A stretch of DNA of 64,000 nucleotides from Setophaga petechia (Eukaryota; Chordata; Aves; Passeriformes; Parulidae). Made by a program: the position numbers and the translations under genes. The stretch lies in NCBI GenBank assembly GCA_024362935.1, contig JANCRA010000001.1, forward strand, positions 53,293,501-53,357,500, read 5' to 3'. Positions 10,175-23,862 of this stretch are shown here, piece after piece (the first letter of the stretch is position 1; each line of letters begins with the position of its first letter). Under the pieces are notes generated by a model that was given only the letters and a program-made list of their open reading frames with translations, was not told the origin of the DNA and searched no databases.

Positions 10175-13100
10175 TCACGCCTAGGGTAAGGGTTTTTTAA
10201 TCCAGAAAGCCCTGAGCTCCAGGCACGCTGCCACTGCAAAAGGTATCCCAAGGGGAGCGCAAAAGCTCCACAACATGGCTGCCTCCACAGCTTTTTCTTT
10301 GCTGCCATCCCTAACCCTAGGCTGATTTACCTGTCTAGGGCTAGGGTTAGGGTTACGCCTAGGGTTAGGGTTTTTTAAATGAGAAAGGCTTGAGCTCCAG
10401 ACACAATTCAGCAGGTAAAGGCATCCCAAGGGGATCGAAAAAGTGCCACAACATGGCTGCCTCCGCACATTTTTCCTTGGGACCGTCCCTAACCCTAGGC
10501 TGATTGACTAGTTTAGTAGTTAGGGTTACGCCTAGGGTAAGGGTTTTTTAATCCAGAAAGCCCTGAGCTCCAGGCACACTGCAACTGCAAAAAGTATCCC
10601 AAGGGGAGCGCAAAAGCGCCGCGACATGGCTGCCTCCACAGCTTTTTCTTTGGTGCCATCCCTAACCCTAGGCTGATTTACCTGTCTAGGGCTAGAGTTA
10701 GGGTTACGCCTAGGGTTAGGGTTTTTTAAATGAGAAAGGCTTGAGCTCCAGACACAATTCAGCTGGCAAAGGCATCCCAAGAGGATCGAAAAAGTGCCAC
10801 AACATGGCTGCCTCCGCACATTTTTCCTTGGGACCGTCCCTAACCCTAGGCTGATTGAGCAGTTTAGGGGTTAGGGTTACGCCTAGGGTAAGGGTTTTTT
10901 AATCCAGAAAGCCCTGAGCTCCAGGCACACTGCAACTGCAAAAGGTATCCCAAGGGGAGCGCAAAAGCGCCTCGACATCGCTGCCTCCACAGCTTTTTCT
11001 TTGGTGCCATCCCTAACCCTAGGCTGATTTACCTGTCTAGGGCTAGGGTTAGGGTTAAGCCTAGGGTTAGGGTTTTTGAAATGAGAAAGGCTTGAGCTCC
11101 AGACACAATTCAGCTGGCAAAGGCATCCCAAGGGGATCGAAAAAGTGCCACAACATGGCTGCCTCCGCACATTTTTCGTTGGGACCGTCCCTAACCCTAG
11201 GCTGATTGACCAGTTTAGGGGTTAGGGTTACGCCTAGGGTAAGGGTTTTTTAATCCAGAAAGCCCTGAGCTCCAGGCACACTGCAACTGCAAAAGGTATC
11301 CCAAGGGGAGCGCAAAAGCGCCGCGACATCGCTGCCTCCACAGCTTTTTCTTTGGTGCCATCCCTAACCCTAGGCTGATTTACCTGTCTAGGGCTAGGGT
11401 TAGGGTTAAGCCTAGGGTTAGGGTTTTTTAAATGAGAAAGGCTTGAGCTCCAGACACAATTCAGCAGGCAAAGGCATCCCAAGGGGATCGAAAAAGTGCC
11501 ACATCATGGCTGCTTCCCCACATTTTTCCTTGGGACCGTCCCTAACCCTAGGCTGATTGACCAGTTTAGGGGTTAGGGTTACGCCTAGGGTAAGGGTTTT
11601 TTAATCCAGAAAGCCCTGAGCTCCAGGCACACTGCAACTGCAAAAGGTATCCCAAGGGGAGGGCAAGAGCGCCACAACATGGCTGCCTCCACAGCTTTTT
11701 CTTTGGTGCCATCCCTAACCCTAGGCTGATTTACCTGTCTAGGGCTAGGGTTAGGGTTACGCCTAGGGTTAGGGTTTTTTAAATGAGAAAGGCTTGAGCT
11801 CCAGACACAATTCAGCAGGCAAAGGCATCCCAAGGGGATCGAAAAAGTGCCACAACATGGCTGCCTCCGCACATTTTTCCTTGGGACCGTCCCCAACCCT
11901 AGGCTGATTGACCAGTTTAGTAGTTAGGGTTACGCCTAGGGTAAGGGTTTTTTAATCCAGAAAGCCCTGAGCTCCAGGCACACTGCAACTGCAAAAGGTA
12001 TCCCAAGGGGAGCGCAAAAGCGCCGCGACATCGCTGCCTCCACAGCTTTTTCTTTGGTGCCATCCCTAACCCTAGGCTGATTTACCTGTCTAGGGCTAGG
12101 GTTAGGGTTAAGCCTAGGGTTAGGGTTTTTTAAATGAGAAAGGCTTGAGCTCCAGACACAATTCAGCTGGCAAAGGCATCCCAAGGGGATCGAAAAAGTG
12201 CCGCAACATGGCTGCCTCCGCACATTTTTCCTTGGGACCGTCCCTAACCCTAGGTTGATTGACCAGTTTAGTAGTTAGGGTTACGCCTAGGGTAAGGGTT
12301 TTTTAATCCAGAAAGCCCTGAGCTCCAGGCACACTGCAACTGCAAAAGGTATCCCAAGGGGAGCGCAAAAGCGCCGCGACATCGCTGCCTCCACAGCTTT
12401 TTCTTTGGTGCCATCCCTAACCCTAGGCTGATTTACCTGTCTAGGGCTAGAGTGAGGGTTACGCCTAGGGTTAGGGTTTTTTAAATGAGAAAGGCTTGAG
12501 CTCCAGACACAATTCAGCAGGCAAAGGCATCCCAAGGGGATCGAAAAAGTGCCACAACATGGCTTCCTCCCCACATTTTTCCTTGGGACCGTCCCTAACC
12601 CTAGGCTGATTGACCAGTTTAGGGGTTAGGGTCACGCCTAGGGTAAGGGTTTTTTAATCCAGAAAGCCCTGAGTTGCAGGCACGCTGCCACTGCAAAAGG
12701 TATCCCAAGGGTAGCGCAAAAGCTCCACAACATGGCTGCCTCCACAGCTTTTTCTTTGGTGCCATCCCTAACCCTAGGCTGATTTACCTGTCTAGGGCTA
12801 GGGTTAGGGTTACGCCTAGGGTTAGGGTTTTTTAAATGAGAAAGGCTTGAGCTCCAGACACAATTCAGCAGGTAAAGGCATCCCAAGGGGATCGAAAAAG
12901 TGCCGCAACATGGCTGCCTCCGCACATTTTTCCTTGGGACCGTCCCTAACCCTAGGCTGATTGACTAGTTTAGTAGTTAGGGTTACGCCTAGGGTAAGGG
13001 TTTTTTAATCCAGAAAGCCCTGAGCTCCAGGCACACTGCAACTGCAAAAAGTATCCCAAGGGAAGCGCAAAAGCGCCGCGACATCGCTGCCTCCACAGCT

Positions 13101-15795
13101 TTTTCTTTGGTGCCATCCCTAACCCTAGGCTGATTTACCTGTCTAGGGCTAGGGTTAGGGTTAAGCCTAGGGTTAGGGTTTTTGAAATGAGAAAGGCTTG
13201 AGCTCCAGACACAATTCAGCTGGCAAAGGCATCCCAAGGGTATCGAAAAAGTGCCACAACATGGCTGCCTCCGCACATTTTTCCTTGGGACCGTCCCTAA
13301 CCCTAGGCTGATTGAGCAGTTTAGGGGTTAGGGTTACGCCTAGGGTAAGGGTTTTTTAATCCAGAAAGCCCTGAGCTCCAGGCACACTGCAACTGCAAAA
13401 GGTATCCCAACGGGAGCGCAAAAGCGCCGCGACATCGCTCCCTCCACAGCTTTTTCTTTGGTGCCATCCCTAACCCTAGGCTGATTTACCTGTCTAGGGC
13501 TAGGGTTAGGGTTAAGCCTAGGGTTAGGGTTTTTTAAATGAGAAAGACTTGAGCTCCAGACACAATTCACCTGGCAAAGGCATCCCAAGGGGATCGCAAA
13601 AGTGCCACAACATGGCTGCCTCCGCACATTTTTCCTTGGGACCCTCCCTAACCCTAGGCTGATTGACCAGTTTAGGGGTTAGGGTTACGCCTAGGGTAAG
13701 GGTTTTTTAATCCAGAAAGCCCTGAGCTCCAGGCACACTGCAACTGCAAAAGGTATCCCAAGGGGAGCGCAAAAGCGCCACAACATGGCTGCCTCCACAG
13801 CTTTTTCTTTGGTGCCATCCCTAACCCTAGGCTGATTTACCTGTCTAGGGCTAGGGTTAGGGTTACGCCTAGGGTTAGGGTTTTTTAAATGAGAAAGGCT
13901 TGAGCTCCAGACACAATTCAGCTGGCAAAGGCATCCCAAGGGGATCGAAAAAGTGCCACAACATGGCTGCCTCCGCACATTTTTCCTTGGGACCGTCCCT
14001 AACCCTAGGCTGATTGACCAGTTTAGTAGTTAGGGTTACGCCTAGGGTAAGGGTTTTTTAATCCAGAAAGCCCTGAGCTCCAGGCACACTGCAACTGCAA
14101 AAGGTATCCCAAGGGGAGCGCAAAAGCGCCGCGACATGGCTGCCTCCACAGCTTTTTCTTTGGTGCCATCCCTAACCCTAGGCTGATTTACCTGTCTAGG
14201 GCTAGGGTTAGGGTTACGCCTAGCGTTAAGGTTTTTGAAATGAGAAAGGCTTGAGCTCCAGACACAATTCAGCTGGCAAAGGCATCCCAAGGGGATCGAA
14301 AAAGTGCCGCAACATGGCTGCCTCCGCACATTTTTCCTTGGGACTGTCCCTAACCCTAGGTTGATTGACCAGTTTAGTAGTTAGGGTTACGCCTAGGGTA
14401 AGGGTTTTTTAATCCAGAAAGCCCTGAGCTCCAGGCACACTGCAACTGCAAAAGGTATCCCAAGGGGAGCGCAAAAGCGCCACAACATGGCTGCCTCCAC
14501 AGCTTTTTCTTTGGTGCCATCCCTAACCCTAGGCTGATTTACCTGTCTAGGGCTAGGGTTAGGGTTACGCCTAGGGTTAAGGTTTTTTAAATAAGAAAGG
14601 CTTGAGCTCCAGACACAATTCAGCAGGCAAAGGCATCCCAAGGGGATCGAAAAACTGCCACAACATTGCTGCCTCCGCACATTTTTCCTTGGGACCGTCC
14701 CTAACCCTAGGCTGATTGACCAGTTTAGGAGTTAGGGTCACGCCTAGGGTAAGGGTTTTTTAATCCAGAAAGCCCTGAGCTCCAGGCACGCTGCCACTGC
14801 AAAAGGTATCCCAAGGGGAGCGCAAAAGCTCCACAACATGGCTGCCTCCACAGCTTTTTCTTTGCTGCCATCCCTAACCCTAGGCTGATTTACCTGTCTA
14901 GGGCTAGGGTTAGGGTTACGCCTAGGGTTAGGGTTTTTTAAATGAGAAAGGCTTGAGCTCCAGACACAATTCAGCAGGTAAAGGCATCCCAAGGGGATCG
15001 AAAAAGTGCCACAACATGGCTGCCTCCGCACATTTTTCCTTGGGACCGTCCCTAACCCTAGGCTGATTGACTAGTTTAGTAGTTAGGGTTACGCCTAGGG
15101 TAAGGGTTTTTTAATCCAGAAAGCCCTGAGCTCCAGGCACACTGCAACTGCAAAAAGTATCCCAAGGGGAGCGCAAAAGCGCCGCGACATGGCTGCCTCC
15201 ACAGCTTTTTCTTTGGTGCCATCCCTAACCCTAGGCTGATTTACCTGTCTAGGGCTAGGGTTAGGGTTAAGCCTAGGGTTAGGGTTTTTGAAATGAGAAA
15301 GGCTTGAGCTCCAGAAACAATTCAGCAGGCAAAGGCATCCCAAGGGGATCGAAAAAGTGCCACAACATGGCTGCCTCCGCACATTTTTCCTTGGGACCGT
15401 CCCTAACCCTAGGCTGATTGAGCAGTTTAGGGGTTAGGGTTACGCCTAGGGTAAGGGTTTTTTAATCCAGAAAGCCCTGAGCTCCAGGCACACTGCCACT
15501 GCAAAAGGTATCCCAAGGGGAGCGCAAAAGCCCCGCGACATCGCTGCCTCCACAGCTTTTTCTTTGGTGCCATCCCTAACCCTAGGCTGATTTACCTGTC
15601 TAGGGCTGGGGTTAGGGTTAAGCCTAGTGTTAGGGTTTTTTAAATGAGAAAGACTTGAGCTCCAGACACAATTCAGCAGGCAAAGGCATCCCAAGGTGAT
15701 CGAAAAAGTGCACCAACATGGCTGCCTCCGCACATTTTTCCTAGGGACCGTCCCTAACCCTAGGCTGATTGACCAGTTTAGGGGTTAGGGTTATG

Positions 15796-18700
15796 CCTAG
15801 GGTAAGGGTTTTTTAATCCAGAAAGCCCTGAGCTTTAGGCACACTGCAACTGCAAAAGGTATCCCAAGGGGAGCGCAAAAGCGCCACAACATGGCTGCCT
15901 CCACAGCTTTTTCTTTGGTGCCATCCCTAACCCTAGGCTGATTTACCTGTCTAGGGCTAGGGTTAGGGTTACGCCTAGGGTTAGGGTTTTTTAAATGAGA
16001 AAGGCTTGAGCTCCAGACACAATTCAGCAGGCAAAGGCATCCCAAGGGGATCGAAAAACTGCCACAACATGGCTGCCTCCGCACATTTTTCCTTGGGACC
16101 GTCCCTAACCCTAGGCTGATTGACCAGTTTAGTAGTTAGGGTTACGCCTAGGGTAAGGGTTTTTTAATCCAGAAAGCCCTGAGCTCCAGGCACACTGCAA
16201 CTGCAAAAGGTACCCCAAGGGGAGCGCAAAAGCGCCGCGACATGGCTGCCTCCACAGCTTTTTCTTTGGTGCCATCCCTAACCCTAGGCTGATTTACCTG
16301 TCTAGGGCTAGGGTTAGGGTTACGCCTAGCGTTAAGGTTTTTTAAATGAGAAAGGCTTGAGCTCCAGACACAATTCAGCTGGCAAAGGCATCCCAAGGGG
16401 ATCGAAAAAGTGCCGCAACATGGCTGCCTCCGCACATTTTTCCTTGGGACCGTCCCTAACCCTAGGTTGATTGACCAGTTTAGTAGTTAGGGTTACGCCT
16501 AGGGTAAGGGTTTTTTAATCCAGAAAGCCCTGAGCTCCAGGCACACTGCAACTGCAAAAGGTATCCCAAGGGGAGCGCAAAAGCTCCGCGACATCGCTGC
16601 CTCCACAGCTTTTTCTTTGGTGCCATCCCTAACCCTAGGCTGATTTACCTGTCTAGGGCTAGGGTTAGGGTTAAGCCTAGGGTTAGGGTTTTTTAAATGA
16701 GAAAGGCTTGAGCTCCAGACACAATTCAGCAGGCAAAGGCATCCCAAGGGGATCGAAAAAGTGCCACAACATGGCTGCCTCCGCACATTTTTCCTTGGGA
16801 CCGTCCCTAACCCTAGGCTGATTGACCAGTTTAGTAGTTAGGGTTACGCCTAGGGTAAGGGTTTTTTAATCCAGAAAGCCCTGAGTTCCAGGCACGCTGC
16901 CACTGCAAAAGGTATCCCAAGGGTAGCGCAAAAGCTCCACAACATGGCTGCCTCCACAGCTTTTTCTTTGGTGCCATCCCTAACCCTAGGCTGATTTACC
17001 TGTCTAGGGCTAGGGTTAGGGTTACGCCTAGGGTTAGGGTTTTTTAAATGAGAAAGGCTTGAGCTCCAGACACAATTCAGCAGGTAAAGGCATCCCAAGG
17101 GGATCGAAAAAGTGCCGCAACATGGCTGCCTCCGCACATTTTTCCTTGGGACCGTCCCTAACCCTAGGCTGATTGACTAGTTTAGTAGTTAGGGTTACGC
17201 CTAGGGTAAGGGTTTTTTAATCCAGAAAGCCCTGAGCTCCAGGCACACTGCAACTGCAAAAAGTATCCCAAGGGAAGCGCAAAAGCGCCGCGACATCGCT
17301 GCCTCCACAGCTTTTTCTTTGGTGCCATCCCTAACCCTAGGCTGATTTACCTGTCTAGGGCTAGGGTTAGGGTTAAGCCTAGGGTTAGGGTTTTTTAAAT
17401 GAGAAAGGCTTGAGCTCCAGACACAATTCAGCTGGCAAAGGCATCCCAAGGGTATCGAAAAAGTGCCACAACATGGCTGCCTCCGCACATTTTTCCTTGG
17501 GACCGTCCCTAACCCTAGGCTGATTGAGCAGTTTAGGGGTTAGGGTTACGCCTAGGGTAAGGGTTTTTTAATCCAGAAAGCCCTGAGCTCCAGGCACACT
17601 GCAACTGCAAAAGGTATCCCAAGGGGAGCGCAAAAGCGCCGCGACATCGCTGCCTCCACAGCTTTTTCTTTGGTGCCATCCCTAACCCTAGGCTGATTTA
17701 CCTGTCTAGGGCTAGGGTTAGGGTTAAGCCTAGGGTTAGGGTTTTTTAAATGAGAAAGACTAGAGCTCCAGACACAATTCAGCAGGCAAAGGCATCCCAA
17801 GGGGATCGCAAAAGTGCCACAACATGGCTGCCTCCGCACATTTTTCCTTGGGACCGTCCCTAACCCTAGGCTGATTGACCAGTTTAGCGGTTAGGGTTAC
17901 GCCTAGGGTAAGGGTTTTTTAATCCAGAAAGCCCTGAGCTCCAGGCACACTGCAACTGCAAAAGGTATCCCAAGGGGAGCGCAAAAGCGCCACAACATGG
18001 CTGCCTCCACAGCTGTTTCTTTGGTGCCATCCCTAACCCTAGGCTGATTTACCTGTCTAGGGCTAGGGTTAGGGTTACGCCTAGGGTTAGGGTTTTTTAA
18101 ATGAGAAAGGCTTGAGCTCCAGACACAATTCAGCTGGCAAAGGCATCCCAAGGGGATCGAAAAAGTGCCACAACATGGCTGCCTCCGCACATTTTTCCTT
18201 GGGACCGTCCCTAACCCTAGGCTGATTGACCAGTTTAGTAGTTAGGGTTACGCCTAGGGTAAGGGTTTTTTAATCCAGAAAGCCCTGAGCTCCAGGCACA
18301 CTGCAACTGCAAAAGGTATCCCAAGGGGAGCGCAAAAGCGCCGCGACATGGCTGCCTCCACAGCTTTTTCTTTGGTGCCATCCCTAACCCTAGGCTGATT
18401 TACCTGTCTAGGGCTAGGGTTAGGGTTACGCCTAGCGTTAAGGTTTTTGAAATGAGAAAGGCTTGAGCTCCAGACACAATTCAGCTGGCAAAGGCATCCC
18501 AAGGGGATCGAAAAAGTGCCGCAACATGGCTGCCTCCGCACATTTTTCCTTGGGACTGTCCCTAACCCTAGGTTGATTGACCAGTTTAGTAGTAAGGGTT
18601 ACGCCTAGGGTAAGGGTTTTTTAATCCAGAAAGCCCTGAGCTCCAGGCACACTGCAACTGCAAAAGGTATCCCAAGGGGAGCGCAAAAGCGCCGCGACAT

Positions 18701-20353
18701 GGCTGCCTCCACAGCTTTTTCTTTGGTGCCATCCCTAACCCTAGGCTGATTTACCTGTCTAGGGCTAGGGTTAGGGTTAAGCCTAGGGTTAGGGTTTTTT
18801 AAATGAGAAAGGCTTGAGCTCCAGACACAATTCAGCAGGCAAAGGCATCCCAAGGGGATTGAAAAACTGCCACAACATGGCTGCCTCCGCACATTTTTCC
18901 TTGGGACCGTCCCTAACCCTAGGCTGATTGACCAGTTTAGGAGTTAGGGTCACGCCTAGGGTAAGGGTTTTTTAATCCAGAAAGCCCTGAGCTCCAGGCA
19001 CGCTGCCACTGCAAAAGGTATCCCAAGGGGAGCGCAAAAGCTCCACAACATGGCTGCCTCCACAGCTTTTTCTTTGCTGCCATCCCTAACCCTAGGCTGA
19101 TTTACCTGTCTAGGGCTAGGGTTAGGGTTACGCCTAGGGTTAGGGTTTTTTAAATGAGAAAGGCTTGAGCTCCAGACACAATTCAGCAGGTAAAGGCATC
19201 CCAAGGGGATCGAAAAAGTGCCACAACATGGCTGCCTCCGCACATTTTTCCTTGGGACCGTCCCTAACCCTAGGCTGATTGACTAGTTTAGTAGTTAGGG
19301 TTACGCCTAGGGTAAGGGTTTTTTAATCCAGAAAGCCCTGAGCTCCAGGCACACTGCAACTGCAAAAAGTATCCCAAGGGGAGCGCAAAAGCGCCGCGAC
19401 ATCGCTGCCTCCACAGCTTTTTCTTTGGTGCCATCCCTAACCCTAGGCTGATTTACCTGTCTAGGGCTAGAGTTAGGGTTACGCCTAGGGTTAGGGTTTT
19501 TTAAATGAGAAAGGCTTGAGCTCCAGACACAATTCAGCTGGCAAAGGCATCCCAAGGGGATCGAAAAAGTGCCACAACATGGCTGCCTCCGCACATTTTT
19601 CCTTGGGACCGTCCCTAACCCTAGGCTGATTGAGCAGTTTAGGGGTTAGGGTTACGCCTAGGGTAAGGGTTTTTTAATCCAGAAAGCCCTGAGCTCCAGG
19701 CACACTGCGACTGCAATAGGTATCCCAAGGGGAGCGCAAAAGCGCCTCGACATCGCTGCCTCCACAGCTTTTTCTTTGGTGCCATCCCTAACCCTAGGCT
19801 GATTTACCTGTCTAGGGCTAGGGTTAGGGTTAAGCCTAGGGTTAGGGTTTTTTAAATGAGAAAGGCTTGAGCTCCAGACACAATTCAGCTGGCAAAGGCA
19901 TCCCAAGGGGATCGAAAAAGTGCCACAACATGGCTGCCTCCCCACATTTTTCCTTGGGACCGTCCCTAACCCTAGGCTGATTGACCAGTTTAGGGGTTAG
20001 GGTTACGCCTAGGGTAAGGGTTTTTTAATCCAGAAAGCCCTGAGCTCCAGGCACACTGCAACTGCAAAAGGTATCCCAAGGGGAGCGCAAAAGCGCCGCG
20101 ACATCGCTGCCTCCACAGCTTTTTCTTTGGTGCCATCCCTAACCCTAGGCTGATTTACCTGTCTAGGGCTAGGGTTAGGGTTAAGCCTAGGGTTAGGGTT
20201 TTTGAAATGAGAAAGGCTTGAGCTCCAGACACAATTCAGCAGGCAAAGGCATCCCAAGGGGATCGCAAAAGTGCCACAACATGGCTGCCTCCGCACATTT
20301 TTCCTTGGGACCGTCCCTAACCCTAGGCTGATTGACCAGTTTAGGGGTTAGCG
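15796..20353 (+). repeat. Long-range duplication, copy 2 segment a
   Basis: This is the duplicate of 1-4558. Marker order is collinear for thirteen consecutive dimers. The copy carries its own changes (GTTTAGCGGTTAGGG near 17885, AGTAAGGGTTACG near 18592), as expected of a real duplication followed by new mutation. The next unit of copy 1 (4559-4909) has no counterpart here, so the offset falls to 15444 bp in the following segment. Confidence 0.85.
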
Positions 20354-20704
20354 TTACGCCTAGGGTAAGGGTTTTTTAATCCAGAAAGCCCTGAGCTCCA
20401 GGCACACTGCAACTGCAAAAGGTATCCCAAGGGGAGCGCAAAAGCGCCTCGACATCGCTGCCTCCACAGCTTTTTCTTTGGTGCCATCCCTAACCCTAGG
20501 CTGATTTACCTGTCTAGGGCTAGGGTTAGGGTTAAGCCTAGGGTTAGGGTTTTTGAAATGAGAAAGGCTTGAGCTCCAGACACAATTCAGCTGGCAAAGG
20601 CATCCCAAGGGGATCGAAAAAGTGCCACAACATGGCTGCCTCCGCACATTTTTCCTTGGGACCGTCCCTAACCCTAGGCTGATTGACCAGTTTAGGGGTT
20701 AGGG

Positions 20705-22459
20705 TTACGCCTAGGGTGAGGGTTTTTTAATCCAGAAAGCCCTGAGCTCCAGGCACGCTGCAACTGCAAAAGGTATCCCAAGGGGAGCGCAAAAGCACCG
20801 CGACATCGCTGCCTCCCCAGCTTTTTCTTTGGTGCCATCCCTAACCCTAGGCTGATTTACCTGTCTAGGGCTAGGGTTAGGGTTAAGCCTAGGGTTAGGG
20901 TTTTTTAAATGAGAAAGGCTTGAGCTCCAGACACAATTCAGCAGGCAAAGGCATCCCAAGGGGATCGAAAAAGTGCCACAACATGGCTGCCTCCCCACAT
21001 TTTTCCTTGGGACCGTCCCTAACCCTAGGCTGATTGACCAGTTTAGGGGTTAGGGTTACGCCTAGGGTAAGGGTTTTTTAATCCAGAAAGCCCTGAGCTC
21101 CAGGCACACTGCAACTGCAAAAGGTATCCCAAGGGGAGCGCAAGAGCGCCACAACATGGCTGCCTCCACAGCTTTTTCTTTGGTGCCATCCCTAACCCTA
21201 GGCTGATTTACCTGTCTAGGGCTAGGGTTAGGGTTACGCCTAGGGTTAGGGTTTTTTAAATGAGAAAGGCTTGAGCTCCAGACACAATTCAGCAGGCAAA
21301 GGCATCCCAAGGGGATCGAAAAAGTGCCACAACATGGCTGCCTCCGCACATTTTTCCTTGGGACCGTCCCTAACCCTAGGCTGATTGACCAGTTTAGTAG
21401 TTAGGGTTACGCCTAGGGTAAGGGTTTTTTAATCCAGAAAGCCCTGAGCTCCAGGCACACTGCAACTGCAAAAGGTATCCCAAGGGGAGCGCAAAAGCGC
21501 CGCGACATCGCTGCCTCCACAGCTTTTTCTTTGGTGCCATCCCTAACCCTAGGCTGATTTACCTGTCTAGGGCTAGGGTTAGGGTTAAGCCTAGGGTTAG
21601 GGTTTTTTAAATGAGAAAGGCTTGAGCTCCAGACACAATTCAGCTGGCAAAGGCATCCCAAGGGGATCGAAAAAGTGCCACAACATGGCTGCCTCCGCAC
21701 ATTTTTCCTTGGGACCGTCCCTAACCCTAGGTTGATTGACCAGTTTAGTGGTTAGGGTTACGCCTAGGGTAAGGGTTTTTTAATCCAGAAAGCCCTGAGC
21801 TCCAGGCACACTGCAACTGCAAAAGGTATCCCAAGGGGAGCGCAAAAGCGCCACGACATCGCTGCCTCCACAGCTTTTTCTTTGGTGCCATCCCTAACCC
21901 TAGGCTGATTTACCTGTCTAGGGCTAGGGTTAGGGTTAAGCCTAGGGTTAGGGTTTTTGAAATGAGAAAGGCTTGAGCTCCAGAAACAATTCAGCTGGCA
22001 AAGGCATCCCAAGGGGATCGAAAAAGTGCCACAACATGGCTGCCTCCGCACATTTTTCCTTGGGACCGTCCCTAACCCTAGGCTGATTGACCAGTTTAGG
22101 GGTTAGGGTTACGCCTAGGGTAAGGGTTTTTTAATCCAGAAAGCCCTGAGCTCCAGGCACACTGCAACTGCAAAAGGTATCCCAAGGGGAGCGCAAAAGC
22201 GCCGCGACATCGCTGCCTCCACAGCTTTTTCTTTGGAGCCATCCCTAACCCTAGGCTGATTTACCTGTCTAGGGCTAGGGTTAGGGTTAAGCCTAGTGTT
22301 AGGGTTTTTTAAATGAGAAAGACTTGAGCTCCAGACACAATTCACCTGGCAAAGGCATCCCAAGGGGATCGAAAAAGTGCCACAACATGGCTGCCTCCGC
22401 ACATTTTTCCTTGGGACCGTCCCTAACCCTAGGCTGATTGACCAGTTTAGGGGTTAGGG
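20705..22459 (+). repeat. Long-range duplication, copy 2 segment b
   Basis: This is the counterpart of 5261-7015 with the same five marked dimers in order. In copy 1 the following five dimers (7016-8770) precede the block at 8771. In copy 2 the counterpart of 8771 follows immediately at 22460, so five dimers differ between the copies at this point. Confidence 0.78.
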
Positions 22460-23862
22460 TTACGCCTAGGGTAAGGGTTTTTTAATCCAGAAAGCCCTGA
22501 GCTCCAGGCACACTGCAACTGCAAAAGGTATCCCAAGGGGAGCGCAAAAGCGCCACAACATGGCTGCCTCCACAGCTTTTTCTTTGGTGCCATCCCTAAC
22601 CCTAGGCTGATTTACCTGTCTAGGGCTAGGGTTAGGGTTACGCCTAGGGTTAGGGTTTTTTAAATGAGAAAGGCTTGAGCTCCAGACACAATTCAGCAGG
22701 CAAAGGCATCCCAAGGGGATCGAAAAAGTGCCACAACATGGCTGCCTCCGCACATTTTTCCTTGGGACCGTCCCTAACCCTAGGCTGATTGACCAGTTTA
22801 GTAGTTAGGGTTACGCCTAGGGTAAGGGTTTTTTAATCCAGAAAGCCCTGAGCTCCAGGCACACTGCAACTGCAAAAGGTATCCCAAGGGGAGCGCAAAA
22901 GCGCCGCGACATGGCTGCCTCCACAGCTTTTTCTTTGGTGCCATCCCTAACCCTAGGCTGATTTACCTGTCTAGGGCTAGGGTTAGGGTTACGCCTAGTG
23001 TTAAGGTTTTTTAAATGAGAAAGGCTTGAGCTCCAGACACAATTCAGCTGGCAAAGGCATCCCAAGGGGATCGAAAAAGTGCCGCAACATGGCTGCCTCC
23101 GCACATTTTTCCTTGGGACCGTCCCTAACCCTAGGTTGATTGACCAGTTTAGGGGTTAGGGTTACGCCTAGGGTAAGGGTTTTTTAATCCAGAAAGCCCT
23201 GAGCTCCAGGCACACTGCAACTGCAAAAGGTATCCCAAGGGGAGCGCAAAAGCGCCGCGACATCGCTGCCTCCACAGCTTTTTCTTTGGTGCCATCCCTA
23301 ACCCTAGGCTGATTTACCTGTCTAGGGCTAGAGTGAGGGTTACGCCTAGGGTTAGGGTTTTTTAAATGAGAAAGGCTTGAGCTCCAGACACAATTCAGCA
23401 GGCAAAGGCATCCCAAGGGGATCGAAAAAGTGCCACAACATGGCTGCCTCCGCACATTTTTCCTTGGGACCGTCCCTAACCCTAGGCTGATTGACCAGTT
23501 TAGGGGTTAGGGTTACGCCAAGGTAAGGGTTTTTTAATCCAGAAAGCCCTGAGCTCCAGGCACACTGCAACTGCAAAAGGTATCCCAAGGGGAGCCCAAA
23601 AGCTCCACAACATGGCTGCCTCCACAGATTTTTCTTTGGTGCCATCCCTAACCCTAGGCTGATTTACCTGTCTAGGGCTAGGGTTAGGGTTACGCCTAGG
23701 GTTAGGGTTTTTTAAATGAGAAAGGCTTGAGCTCCAGACACAATTCAGCAGGCAAAGGCATCCCAAGGGGATCGAAAAACTGCCACAACATGGCTGCCTC
23801 CGCACATTTTTCCTTGGGACCGTCCCTAACCCTAGGCTGATTGACCAGTTTAGGGGTTAGGG
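22460..23862 (+). repeat. Four-dimer higher-order repeat (1403 bp), copy 1
   Basis: The block consists of dimers at 22460, 22811, 23162 and 23513. The fourth begins ACGCCAAGGTAAGGG, one base shorter than normal, so the block is 1403 rather than 1404 bp. The third carries GGGCTAGAGTGAGGG and the fourth GGGGAGCCCAAAAGCTCC with CACAGATTTTTC. The same set follows immediately in copy 2. Confidence 0.88.

Larger units (their letters stand above)
698..23512 (+). repeat. Sixty-five consecutive dimers of exactly 351 bp
   Basis: A-half starts from 698 to 23513 step by exactly 351 with no net indel. Variation is by substitution and by shuffled variant combinations. Many B halves read TTAAGCCTAGGG. Units ending AGGGGTTAGGG and AGTAGTTAGGG are interleaved. 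Marked units recur: those with GGGTCACGCC plus TTTGCTGCC start at 3155, 10175, 14738 and 18950 (and again at 25266). Those with CTAGCGTTAAGG lie at 347, 2453, 9122, 14036, 16142 and 18248. Confidence 0.92.
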
